Assembly (NCBI GenBank): GCA_021792365.1 | Contig: JAJYUT010000001.1 | Coordinates: 744,001-808,000, forward strand | Length of the DNA: 64,000 nt | Source of the DNA: Pseudomonadota bacterium | GTDB taxonomy: Bacteria > Pseudomonadota > Alphaproteobacteria > Dongiales > Dongiaceae | Direction: 5' to 3' | Shown: positions 23,703-33,100 of the stretch, piece after piece | How the letters are laid out: every line of letters begins with the position of its first letter | Position numbering within the stretch: the first letter of the stretch is position 1 | Notes under the pieces: generated by a model | Told to the model about the DNA's origin: nothing | Database searches by the model: none | The model's input: only the letters and a program-made list of their open reading frames with translations | Translations under genes and position numbers: made by a program

Positions 23703-25508
23703 ATGGGAAGCATCGAATTCACCAACACGCTGCTGTTTCTCGGCGCCGTGCTGGCAATGGCGGGCATCTTCTCGAGCCTGATCGCGGAGCGCTTTGGCGC
23801 GCCCTTGCTGCTGGTCTTCCTGGTCATCGGGATGCTGGCGGGGGAGGACGGGCCCGGCGGCCTGATGTTCAACGACTACCAGCTCACCTATCTCATCGGC
23901 TCACTGGCCCTGGCCGTCATCCTGTTCGATGGCGGATTGCGCACGCGCCTCTCCGCCTTCCGCGGCACGCTCCTGCCGTCCACCATCCTGGCCACGGTCG
24001 GGGTGGTCCTGACGGCCGTGATCACCGGCGCGGTTGCGGCGCTTGTGCTGGGCATGTCCTATGCCGAGGGCCTGCTGGTGGGCGCCATGGTCGCCTCGAC
24101 CGATGCGGCGGCGGTGTTCTTCCTGCTGCATTCCGGCGGGCTGGAGCTGAAGCGGCGCGTCGGCACGGTGCTCGAAATCGAATCCGCCACCAATGATCCG
24201 ATCGCGGTGCTCCTGACTGTTGTCCTGGTGCAGATGCTGCTCGCGGGCGCCGCCGCCAGCGGCTGGCAGATCGCCCGCGACGTCGCCGAACAGGCGCTGG
24301 TGGGTGGGGCGATGGGGCTCGCCGGCGGCTTCGCCATCTCGTGGCTGCTCAACAAGACGCCGCTGCCGGGCGGCCTGCATCCCGTGTTCGTGCTGGCGGG
24401 GGCGGTGCTGATCTATGCCGCCACGTCGCTGCTCCAGGGCAGCGGTCTGTTCGCCGTCTTTCTGGCCGGGCTGGTGGTGGGCAACCGGCCGATGCGCGCC
24501 TATGCCAACGTCACCAATTTCCAGGAGGCGACGACCTGGCTGTGCCAGATCGTGATGTTCACCGTTCTCGGCCTGCTGGTGACGCCCTCGCGCCTGGTCG
24601 ATTATGCCCTGCCGGCGCTGGCGATTGCCGCCTGGCTGATGGTGGTGGCGCGCCCGCTCGCGATCTGGCTCTGCCTGCGACCCTTCCGTTTCCGCTGGCA
24701 GGAGACGGCCTTCATCTCGTGGGTGGGGCTGCGGGGGGCGGTCAGCATCTTCCTGGCGGCGATCCCGACCCTGTCCGGCGTGCCGCGCGCGGACGTCTAT
24801 TTCAACATCGCCTTCGTGGTGGTGCTGGTCTCGCTGCTGGTGCAGGGCTGGAGCATCGCTCCGGCGGCGCGCTGGCTCGGCCTCGCGCTGCCGCGCAGCC
24901 GCCCGGCCGTGCGGCGCGTGGAGCTCGACCTTCCCGGGCAGCTGGAATACGAGCTGGTCGGATACCCGATCGACGAAGACAGCGCGGTGCTGCAGCCCGG
25001 CGCCCTGCCGCCTTGGGCGCGGCTGGCGCTGGTGGTACGCGGCGACGCCATCCTGATGCCGGCGGAGGCCAGGCCGCTCAAGCCCGGTGACCATGCCTAT
25101 TTCCTGGCGCCGCCGCATCGCGCCCGCCGGCTGGACCGCCTGTTCGCGGCGCGCACCGCCGAGGAGGTGGAGCACGAGACCGGCGGCGAGTTCGTGTTCA
25201 ACGGCGAAACGCGGATGGACGTGGTCGGCAAGCTCTACGGGCTCTCGATCGCGCCGGAGCAGGGCGCCATGACCGTCGCGGACCTGTTCGCCGACCGCTT
25301 CGAGGGCAAGCCGGAACTCGGCGATCACATCGAGCTCGGCGGCGTGTGGCTGGTCGCGCGCGACCTGGTGGAGGACCGCGTCATCAAGGCCGGCCTGCAG
25401 ATCGAAGGGGAGCCCGGCTCCCTGGTCGGCACGCTGCTGGGGCGCCCTTCGACGCGGCTCAGCCGGCTGATGCAGAAGCTGCGCGCCCGCGCCGCGCGCG
25501 CCAAGTAG
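23703..25508 (+). CDS. cvrA: Potassium/proton antiporter, CvrA (NhaP2) type
   Basis: The 601-residue protein has about 12 transmembrane segments in residues 1-390 (LLFLGAVLAMAGIFSSLIAERFGAP; IVMFTVLGLLVT). It carries the CPA1 transport core STDAAAVFF and ESATNDPIAVLL with the paired Asp residues used in cation exchange. Residues 400-480 form a RCK_C-like cytoplasmic domain (LEYELVGYPIDEDSAV...PGDHAYFLAPP), and 490-580 a CorC_HlyC-type domain (VADLFADRFEGKPELGDHIELGGVWLVARD). This order is that of K+/H+ antiporter CvrA/NhaP2. It exports K+ or Na+ across the inner membrane. The promoter should lie in 23583-23702. Confidence 0.88.
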   Translation: MGSIEFTNTLLFLGAVLAMAGIFSSLIAERFGAPLLLVFLVIGMLAGEDGPGGLMFNDYQLTYLIGSLALAVILFDGGLRTRLSAFRGTLLPSTILATVGVVLTAVITGAVAALVLGMSYAEGLLVGAMVASTDAAAVFFLLHSGGLELKRRVGTVLEIESATNDPIAVLLTVVLVQMLLAGAAASGWQIARDVAEQALVGGAMGLAGGFAISWLLNKTPLPGGLHPVFVLAGAVLIYAATSLLQGSGLFAVFLAGLVVGNRPMRAYANVTNFQEATTWLCQIVMFTVLGLLVTPSRLVDYALPALAIAAWLMVVARPLAIWLCLRPFRFRWQETAFISWVGLRGAVSIFLAAIPTLSGVPRADVYFNIAFVVVLVSLLVQGWSIAPAARWLGLALPRSRPAVRRVELDLPGQLEYELVGYPIDEDSAVLQPGALPPWARLALVVRGDAILMPAEARPLKPGDHAYFLAPPHRARRLDRLFAARTAEEVEHETGGEFVFNGETRMDVVGKLYGLSIAPEQGAMTVADLFADRFEGKPELGDHIELGGVWLVARDLVEDRVIKAGLQIEGEPGSLVGTLLGRPSTRLSRLMQKLRARAARAK

Positions 25509-25524
25509 CGCCACGCACGAGGAA

Positions 25525-26310
25525 TCAGGCGATATCCAGAACGACCGCGACGTGGTCGGAGGGCTGCTTCCAGCTCCGCATGTCGCGGCGGATGCGGGCG
25601 GCCTTGAGGTCCTTCTGCAAATCCGGCGTGACCCAGATGTGGTCGAGGCGCCGGCCGCGGTCGTTCCTCGTCCAGTCGGGAGAACGATAGCTCCACCAGG
25701 AGAACAGCTTTTCGCTCTCCGGCACGAAATGGCGCACCGCGTCGACCCATAGGCCGGCGGCCTTGATGGCGGTCAGCTTCTCCACCTCGATGGGCGTGTG
25801 GCTGACCACGTCCAGCAATTGCTTGTGCGACCAGACATCGTGCTCCAGCGGCGCAATGTTGAGGTCGCCCACCATGATGCCCTTCTTGCCGGGCCGCGCC
25901 TTGCGGAAATGGGCGTGCACCTCGTCCAGGAACTGGAGCTTGTGGGCGAATTTCACGTTCTTCGCCGGGTCCGGGATGTCGCCGCCAGCGGGTATGTAGA
26001 AGTTCTGCAGGTCGAGATCGCCGCCCAGCACCACGCAGCCGTGGCGCGAATCGCTCTTGTCGCACCAGTTCTGCGGATCATTGGCCAGGAACGGCAGGCG
26101 CGAAAGGATGGCGATGCCGTTGTAGCCCTTCATCCCGTGGCGCAGGACATGGGGATAACCCATGCCCTTGACCTCCTCCTCCGGGAACTCGCTGTCCTGC
26201 ACCTTGATCTCCTGCAGGCAGATGACGTCCGGCTGCTCCTCCTGGATGAGGCGGCGCAACAGGTCGAGACGCAGGCGGAGGGAGTTGATGTTCCAGGTGA
26301 CGAGGCGCAT
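25525..26310 (-). CDS. xth: Exodeoxyribonuclease III
   Basis: The 261-residue product is a full-length ExoIII/APE1-type nuclease. MRLVTWNINSLRLRL has the active-site Asn; ICLQEIKV contains the metal-binding Glu; VMVGDLNIAPLEHDV holds the catalytic Asp-x-Asn, and LDHIWVT with PSDHVAVVLDI provides the terminal Asp-His. It cuts at abasic sites and degrades 3' ends during base-excision repair. The gene is convergent with cvrA and divergent from the methyltransferase at 26440. Confidence 0.92.
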   Translation of the reverse strand: MRLVTWNINSLRLRLDLLRRLIQEEQPDVICLQEIKVQDSEFPEEEVKGMGYPHVLRHGMKGYNGIAILSRLPFLANDPQNWCDKSDSRHGCVVLGGDLDLQNFYIPAGGDIPDPAKNVKFAHKLQFLDEVHAHFRKARPGKKGIMVGDLNIAPLEHDVWSHKQLLDVVSHTPIEVEKLTAIKAAGLWVDAVRHFVPESEKLFSWWSYRSPDWTRNDRGRRLDHIWVTPDLQKDLKAARIRRDMRSWKQPSDHVAVVLDIA

Positions 26311-26372
26311 GTGAGGTCAAATCTGCGGCACGTTGTGTGTGGCGCCTACTCAAGAGCGTTTCCGCCTGGACT

Positions 26373-26401
26373 TTGTCAAGCCTCGCCGGCCCTGCTATAA
26401 A
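26373..26401 (+). promoter_or_regulatory. Sigma-70-type promoter for the methyltransferase gene
   Basis: TTGTCA (26373-26378) and TATAAA (26396-26401) are separated by exactly 17 bases, close to the housekeeping consensus, and lie 39 bases upstream of the TTG start codon at 26440. It is unusually consensus-like for this GC-rich window. Confidence 0.6.
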
Positions 26402-26439
26402 CCTGCCGAGCATCAATTCGGCCGCCGGAGGGCAACGTC

Positions 26440-27129
26440 TTGCCGGTGGCGAACGACCCTCCCGTTGCAGCGCTCGGATTGGAGACGACGAGGATGCTAT
26501 CTCGCGTGAGTGAGAGATTCCCGCATTTGAAATACATGAGGCCCAGTCAGGCTGAATTCATCCGCTCTCTCGTGAACAAGCATGGATTGAAGTCTCTGTT
26601 GGAGCTAGGGACCTTCCAGGGCAAGGGCACGGCATACCTGGCCTCGATCCTTGAGGAGCGAGGGGAAGGAATGGTCACAACGCTCGACCGCGAGCAATGC
26701 CTCGAGCACAAGCCGAATGTCAGGGATGTCCTCGCTGAGTTGGGATTGTCGCACCGAGTGGACATCCGGCTACACAAGCGTTCATTCACGATGACTCTCA
26801 TGAAGATGCTGGAAGAAGCTCCGCGGCCCATGTTCGACTTTTGCTACTTCGATGGTGCTCACACATGGGACGGAACAGGGTTTTGCTTTCTGTTGACGGA
26901 CAAGCTTTTGAAGCCCGGTGCGTGGATCATTTTCGATGACCTGGACTGGACTCTGGCGAAATCGGCGCAGATCAACCCTGGTCGGGCCAAGAACTATACC
27001 CAATACACGGATGAAGAAGTGAACATGGCCCAGGTCCGGAAGGTCTGGGAGATCCTGGTTAAAGACACGGGGTATATCAACATGTCGGAGTCCCGACGTG
27101 GATGGGGTGTGGCACAAAAGCCATTCTAA
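26440..27129 (+). CDS. Class I SAM-dependent methyltransferase
   Basis: The 229-residue protein has the SAM-binding motif LLELGTFQGKGTAYLASI (about residue 52), followed by the acidic strand TTLDRE and DFCYFDGAHTWDGTGFCFLL, as in Methyltransf_24-type enzymes encoded in surface-glycan and cephalosporin-hydroxylase-like loci. The acceptor is unknown. The start is a TTG with GGAGG eight bases before it. GC is well below the neighbouring housekeeping genes. It opens a group with sulfotransferase and glycosyltransferase genes, so methylation of a glycan is a reasonable inference. Confidence 0.8.
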   Translation: MPVANDPPVAALGLETTRMLSRVSERFPHLKYMRPSQAEFIRSLVNKHGLKSLLELGTFQGKGTAYLASILEERGEGMVTTLDREQCLEHKPNVRDVLAELGLSHRVDIRLHKRSFTMTLMKMLEEAPRPMFDFCYFDGAHTWDGTGFCFLLTDKLLKPGAWIIFDDLDWTLAKSAQINPGRAKNYTQYTDEEVNMAQVRKVWEILVKDTGYINMSESRRGWGVAQKPF

Positions 27130-27313
27130 CGCTGTCAGCGACGCGTCATCGACTTCCGAAGCGCTGAGTCCGACCCCGAACCTGGCCGAGCGGCGCGCAT
27201 CTTCCGCAAGCGGACCAATGCGAGACCGCCATCGAGATCTTCGACTGCAACGGCTTCCACCGGACATCGGAACTGTTCGAGCGGGCCCAGTCCGACGCGG
27301 CTGTGCGGCAGGG

Positions 27314-27909
27314 CTAGGAGGGCCTGGCGCAGATCACGACCTCCGTGAATTCGCCGATGATCCCATGCGTCTGGTCCCAGAAGCGCGATATGCGCATGTC
27401 GAACGGCGCCTAGGCCGCGATCTGGCGGTCCACCTCGTAGCCATAATCGTAGGTCACGAGCGAGCCCTTGGCGTCAATCGGGTTGCCGTGATATTGCGGC
27501 GGCTCGACCACGTGACGCACCGTCCCGTCCGCCTCCAGGCTGGCGCGCTGTCGCAAGGGCGCCACCATCTGTTTGGAGATCGGAAAGGTATGAAGATTGA
27601 GACCGCCCGGCCTGAGCGTCCGGTAGATCTCCGAATAGACCAGGTCGGGGCGAAAGACATGCTCCATCACGTCCAGCGCGAGGCGCAGAGCGGGCAGCGC
27701 AGATGATCGTGGAATCAGGCGCGCGCGGCGGTAGACCGGACGGCACACTCGCAGATCGGGCAGACGCCATCATGGCTGTACGCAATGGAGTCGGACGCAA
27801 TGGAGCCGGCTTGCTGGACCTTGCGCCTCGACATAAGACCTCTGGCACGTTGTCTGGCATTCTCCAGTGTGGCGGATATCTTATCTACTATTGGACGAAC
27901 AGGATGCAT
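27314..27909 (-). pseudogene. Broken methyltransferase gene (deletion plus in-frame amber stop)
   Basis: Read leftward from the ATG at 27909 there is an N-terminal piece with a CPICE zinc-like motif that stops at 27715. In another frame, LDVMEHVFRPDLVYSEIYRTLRPGG and HTFPISK (27690-27410) are clearly the second half of a class I methyltransferase. That frame meets a TAG at 27410-27412 but continues as APFDMRISRFWDQTHGIIGE to a TAG at 27314, as an intact gene would. The SAM-binding core is missing. A short plus-strand remnant (IEIFDCNGFHRTSELFERAQ, ending 27317) abuts it, so the interval 27130-27960 looks like a graveyard between active glycan genes. Confidence 0.65.
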
Positions 27910-27961
27910 CGAAAGGAACCATCCTCTTGAGCCCGCACCGGGAGCACCGGAGACGTCAAGG

Positions 27962-29053
27962 ATGAAACTTATCCTGCATATCGGCGCGGGCAAGACAGGA
28001 AGTTCCGCGATTCAGGCCTGTCTGCGGGACAATGCGGCCGAGCTCAGGTCGATGGGAGTGCTCGTTCCGGACAACGAACTCGGTATGGGCGGGCGGGTCA
28101 CGGGCCAGCAGACACGGTTCTTTACGCGGCGCATCAACGATCCCGATGCTGCCCGCGTGATCGGTGAGCGCTTGCGATCCTTGCGCGCGCATATGGAGCA
28201 GTACGGATTGCAGACTCTCGCGGTCAGCGCGGAGAGCCTCATAACCCCGGTCCTGGCCCGGCCTGTGGGCGCCGCCGTGGGCGACCTGTTCGATGTTCAG
28301 ATCGTCGCCTATGTCCGGCGCCAGGACGATTTCATCCTGTCCAGTTGGTACCAGTGGTGGCTGAAGACGCACGATAGTTTTGAAAGCTATCTTGCCGAAT
28401 GCGTCGGCAAACACGGCGATTGGGCCAAACGCATGTCGGCTTGGGAGGAAGCGTTCGGGCGCGCACGGATCGTTGTGCGGCGCTTCCAGAGATCGGCCCT
28501 GGTCGACGGCGACGTCGCGGCGGATTTCCTCTCGGTCACCGGCCTGCCATCTCGCGGCCTTCGTCTTCGGCAGTCTCTCGCCAACCCAAGCGTGAGCGAG
28601 CATCTCGGCGCGCTGGCTCACCGGTCGCGGGACCTGTTCACGTCGCCGCATGACCGGGGCCCCTACGGCGATATAGACTTTGCGGCTGGGCAGGGCGCGG
28701 CCAAGACGTATCGCGGTTCAATCCTGCTGTCCCTTGAGGCTCGGCAGGCAATCCTCGCGGCCTATGAGGAGAGCAACCGGCTGCTGCGCGAACGGTATTT
28801 CCCGAATCTGCCGGCGGGAGAGCCGCTGTTCGAGCCGCCCACGGCCGAGGACGTGGTAACGCTCGGCGACACGGAGCGGCTTCAGTGCCAGCAGGACATC
28901 CTGTTTCGGTCCGTCGTCGGCCTCTCCCGTCATGTCCGCAGGCTCGAAGGGGAGTTGCAGACGCTCGCGAAGCAGCGGCGGCAAAAGAAGCGCCGCAGGA
29001 AGCGGCCAATCCTGCGCAGGTTGCTCACGAAGCTTTGGGGAAACCATCGATAA
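27962..29053 (+). CDS. Sulfotransferase-like protein (first of a tandem pair)
   Basis: From the ATG at 27962 (GGAG nine bases upstream) the product has 363 residues. MKLILHIGAGKTGSSAIQACL is a P-loop of the PAPS-binding kind seen in bacterial sulfotransferases, and VAYVRRQDDFILSSWYQWW corresponds to the 3'-phosphate-binding region. The C-terminus is very basic (KQRRQKKRRRKR). It would transfer sulfate from PAPS to a carbohydrate or similar acceptor; the acceptor is unknown. The next gene is a close paralogue 13 bases downstream. The frame is open from 27785, but that part overlaps the degenerate methyltransferase. Confidence 0.75.
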   Translation: MKLILHIGAGKTGSSAIQACLRDNAAELRSMGVLVPDNELGMGGRVTGQQTRFFTRRINDPDAARVIGERLRSLRAHMEQYGLQTLAVSAESLITPVLARPVGAAVGDLFDVQIVAYVRRQDDFILSSWYQWWLKTHDSFESYLAECVGKHGDWAKRMSAWEEAFGRARIVVRRFQRSALVDGDVAADFLSVTGLPSRGLRLRQSLANPSVSEHLGALAHRSRDLFTSPHDRGPYGDIDFAAGQGAAKTYRGSILLSLEARQAILAAYEESNRLLRERYFPNLPAGEPLFEPPTAEDVVTLGDTERLQCQQDILFRSVVGLSRHVRRLEGELQTLAKQRRQKKRRRKRPILRRLLTKLWGNHR

Positions 29054-29066
29054 CGGGGGCTCCTGG

Positions 29067-30155
29067 ATGAAACTTATCCTGCATGTCGGCGCAGGCAAGA
29101 CCGGCAGCACCGCAATTCAGGACTTCCTGCGGGACAATGCGGCCAAACTGAGATCGGCGGGAGTGCTGGTTCCGGATATGGAGCTTGGCCTGGATGGGCG
29201 GGTCGTCGGTGCGCAGATCGCCTTTTTCAACACCCTTGCGAAGGGCCCCGATTCCGGCCGTGTGGTGAGCGACAGTCTTCGGTCCTTGCGCGCTTACATG
29301 AAGCAGCACGGATTGCAGACACTCGTGATCAGCGCGGAAAACCTCATGTACGCCTCGGTGGCTCCATCCGTGTGGTCCGTCGCGCTCGACCTGTTCGATG
29401 TCCAGGTAGTCGCCTATGTCCGGCGCCAGGACGATTTCATTCTATCAAGCTGGCATCAATGGGGCTTGAAGGCCCACGAGAGTTTCGATCGCTACCTCGC
29501 CGAATGTGTCGGGCGATATGGCGATTGGTTCCGCTATCTGGCGCCCTGGGAGGAGGCGGTCGGGCGCGAGCGGATTTTCGTCCGGCGTTTCCAGAAATCG
29601 GCCCTGGTCGACGGCGATGTCGTGGCGGATTTCCTCTCCGTCACCGGCCTGCAAATCCACGGGCTCCAACCCCGGCGTTCCCTCGCCAATCAGAGCGTGG
29701 ACGAGCATCTCGGGGCGATGGCCCACCGCGCGCGAGACCTGTTCCCCTCGCCGCACAATCCGGGTCCCTACAATGACATCGAATTCGCGATGGGGCGGAA
29801 GCCCGTCAAGGCGTACCGGGGCTCGATCCTGCTCTCCTTCGAGGCCCGGCAGTCCATTCTCGCCGCCTATGACGAGAGTAACCGGCTGCTGCGCGAACGG
29901 TATTTCCCTGACCTGCCGCCAGCAGAGCCGCTGTTCGAGCCGCTGCGGATCGAAGAGGTCGTGACCGTCACCGATGCGGAGCGGCTGCAGTGCCAGCAGG
30001 ACATTCTCTTTCGATCCATCGTCGGACTCTCGCGACGTGTCCGCAGCCTTGAAGGCAGGCTTCAAAGGCTCTCAAGAGGCCGCAAAGCAAAGCCCCGCAA
30101 AAGGCCGCCGTTTCTTCGCGGGCTGATCGCAAGGATCTGGGGTAGCCGGCGGTAA
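29067..30155 (+). CDS. Sulfotransferase-like protein (second of a tandem pair)
   Basis: This 362-residue protein aligns over its full length with the gene before it: GAGKTGSTAIQDFLRDNAA, YVRRQDDFILSSWHQWGLK, RRFQKSALVDGD, AYRGSILLSFEARQSIL and SNRLLRERYFPDLP are near-identical blocks, while loops such as residues 45-75 and the region after FLSVTGL differ. The pair is a recent tandem duplication with some divergence, perhaps to recognise different acceptors. The C-terminus is again strongly basic. The gene is convergent with the giant transferase gene, which ends 15 bases away. Confidence 0.75.
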   Translation: MKLILHVGAGKTGSTAIQDFLRDNAAKLRSAGVLVPDMELGLDGRVVGAQIAFFNTLAKGPDSGRVVSDSLRSLRAYMKQHGLQTLVISAENLMYASVAPSVWSVALDLFDVQVVAYVRRQDDFILSSWHQWGLKAHESFDRYLAECVGRYGDWFRYLAPWEEAVGRERIFVRRFQKSALVDGDVVADFLSVTGLQIHGLQPRRSLANQSVDEHLGAMAHRARDLFPSPHNPGPYNDIEFAMGRKPVKAYRGSILLSFEARQSILAAYDESNRLLRERYFPDLPPAEPLFEPLRIEEVVTVTDAERLQCQQDILFRSIVGLSRRVRSLEGRLQRLSRGRKAKPRKRPPFLRGLIARIWGSRR

Positions 30156-30169
30156 GCGAAATCGCTGTC

Positions 30170-33100
30170 TCACTTCGCTGCTCCATCGCCCGCCGGCGTC
30201 GCGCGGAGCTGGGCGCTCTCCGTGGCCGCGTCCGGCAGGCCGAAGAACCGATGCAGGCGGGCAAGATGATCCCGCGCCTTGTCGCGGATCTCCCCGTCCA
30301 GCTCCACCTCCCGTGCAACCACGGCCTGAAGCCGCCGAACCTCGTCTACGTTCTGTTGCTTGTCCAGCGACATGGTCACGGCCTGCGCATGCCGGCGGTG
30401 GCCATTCAAGGCCTTCGACAGATAAACGAGCTTCTGTCCGGACGCGCAGGCCGCGACGTAGAGACGCCAGTCGCACGTCAACGCGAAACTCTCCATCTCC
30501 TGCGCGGCGGCCAGGATTGCCTGCTCCAGGGACGTGCGGCGCCAGAGCACGCCGCTCATGTTCACGATGACATTCTTGATGCTGAGATAGCGGCGCAGGA
30601 ACTCCCTCCCGTCCATCTCGAAATCGCGATCGAAGGCGCCGCGCTCGATCCTGTCGCCGTAGAGCGCAAAGCTGTCCTTGGTCCGCTTGCCGTCCCCGTC
30701 GATCTGCCAGGAATCCGTGAAGCAGAAATCCGCGCCGGTGCGCTCGAGCGCCTGGACGCAGGCGTCGACAAAGGCCGGATCGGCGACGTCATCCGATTCG
30801 GCGATCCACACGAATTCGCCGGTGCATCGGGCAACGCCCTTGCGCCATTGCCGGGCCGGGCTGCCGCTGTTCGTCTCGTTGGCGATCAGCGTGAGGTCGC
30901 GGCGATGCTCGGCCGCGATGCGCCGGATGGAGGAAACGCTGCCGTCGGTCGAGGCATCGTCGAGAACGATGACCTGATAGATCGGGCAGGATTGATGGAA
31001 GATGCTCTCGAGCCGCGCCGCGATATAGCGCTCGTGGTTATAGTTCGGCACCACGACGGAGACCTGCGGGAGGTCGGGGTCGAGCTGCAGCAGGAGCCAG
31101 AAGCAGTACTCGTCGAACGCGTAGTTGGCCCGGATCTCCGCGACCCGCGCCTCGGCGCCGAGACGCGCCTGATCGGCGGGCAGGTCGAGGAAGGCCTCGA
31201 TCGCCGCGACCGCCGCCTCGATGTCCTCGAATGGGACCGCCGCGCCGTGGGACTTGATCAAGTCCTCGCATCCCGTCGCGCCGGCAAAGCCCACCACCGG
31301 AAGGCCGGCTGCCATCGCTTCCAGAACCACCGAAGGGTAGGGATCCTCGCGCGATGACAGGAAGAACGCATCGGCGGCCGCGTAATAGCGGCCGATGTTC
31401 TCTTGGGGACCGACCGCGATCACTGCGCCATTGGCCTCTCGTCTGCTGCCAGGGCCAACACCGTCGGGTTCCTTGCCGGGCGCGTTCCCGACCCAGACGA
31501 AATAGACGTCTCGCCGGCGCTTGGCAGTCGCCCTGGCGGCGCGCGTGAACAGGTCGAAGCCCTTGCGCAGGTCGCCGTGCCCGACATTCAGCACCAGCTT
31601 GGCGTCACGCGGCACGCCGAGCGCATCGCGCAATGCCGCCGCCCCCTGCGGAGCGGGGGCGATCTCCGTGCGGTAGAGGCCCTGCGGCTTGACGGCGACG
31701 CGGCCGGCGATCTCGCCACAGATGCGCCGGAAGCGGTCATGAACCGGCGACCCGGCGAACACCACCGCATCGCTGCCGCGTCCGATGGCGGCCGCTTGCT
31801 CTTCCCAGGCATTGGCCTGGATGATGCCCGGCATCTCGTGGACCAGGGACACGATGCGGAAGCCCGCGGCCTTCATCTGCGGGATGAGGCCGCCGGTCGC
31901 CGTGGTGTTGGCGATCGCGCGCGTGAAACCCTGGCGCGCCAGGCTCGCGAACACCTCGCTTGCGGTCGAGGGAGCGTCATCCGGCAAAACGGTGCATGGC
32001 GCGACCTCCTCATAGCGCGCGAGCAGCGGTCCGCCCTTCAGCAGGACAAACCGCACGCGCGTGCCGAAGCGTCGCGCCAGAACGCTCCCGATATTCACCA
32101 GAAGCCTCTGCGCCCCGTGATCGCGCGCGTCATGGCCGACCAGCACGAGGGAATGGACGATCCGGGGCTTGGTGACCGCGCTCGGCAGAAGGGCCCGGGC
32201 GGTTGCGTTCAGGTAGGCGGCGCCGTAATGCAGGTCGGGCTCGAGATAGGCGCCCTCCGCCCATTCGTTCCAGGCATTGATCGCGACGATCCGCTTGCCG
32301 AACACGGGCTTCTCCTTGGCGCGCGCGATGATCGCGGACAGCCAGCGCTCGTATTTGTCCGGTGTCGAGCCTTCCATCGATGTTCCGCGCATCGGCCGCC
32401 GGGCGTCATTGTCCCAGCCGGGAACGACGGTCCGGATGAGCGGATAGGGCGGGTCGGGCTCGGCCAGCGAGATCGCCGACACGTCGTCATAGCTGATGAC
32501 TCTGCCGCCGAACGTCGGCTCGAACGCATCGGGCATGCTCCGTCCGCGCAGCTTGCTCGCCAGCTTGTGCGGCGGGAACTCGATCGCGCCGTCTAGCCCG
32601 AACGGGCGCGGATCCACCACGCCAAAGGTCTGTGCCATGAACATGATCGGCTCGAGGCCGAACGCGGCCTTCCAGTGCGCGCGCCAACGGGCGAATGTCT
32701 GTTCCGGATCGGGCACGTGCCTCGGCTGATAGATCACGAAGAACGGCCTGCCGCCGAAGCGGACGTATCGCGGATCCTTGAAGTGCCGCGCCAGATCGGC
32801 CAGCAGCGCTTTCTCGTGTCGCGGGTCATAGTTCTGATGGAGCAGGACGTCTCCGCTTAATCCGTCCCAGGTGCGGGTCCAGTTCTCGTTCGCCCAGACC
32901 ACCATGAACGGCATGTCCATGTCGGGCGAAGCCAGGAAGGCCTCGAGCGGCCGCTCGAGCACGCGATGTGAATCGAACCAGTAGTAATAGAAGCCGAAGC
33001 CGTGGATGCCGGCGGCCTTCGCCATGGCGATCTGCCGCCGCATGACCTCGGAGTCGGTCAGGTCGTAGAAGCCCAGGTCGCGCGGGACCCGTGGCTGGTA

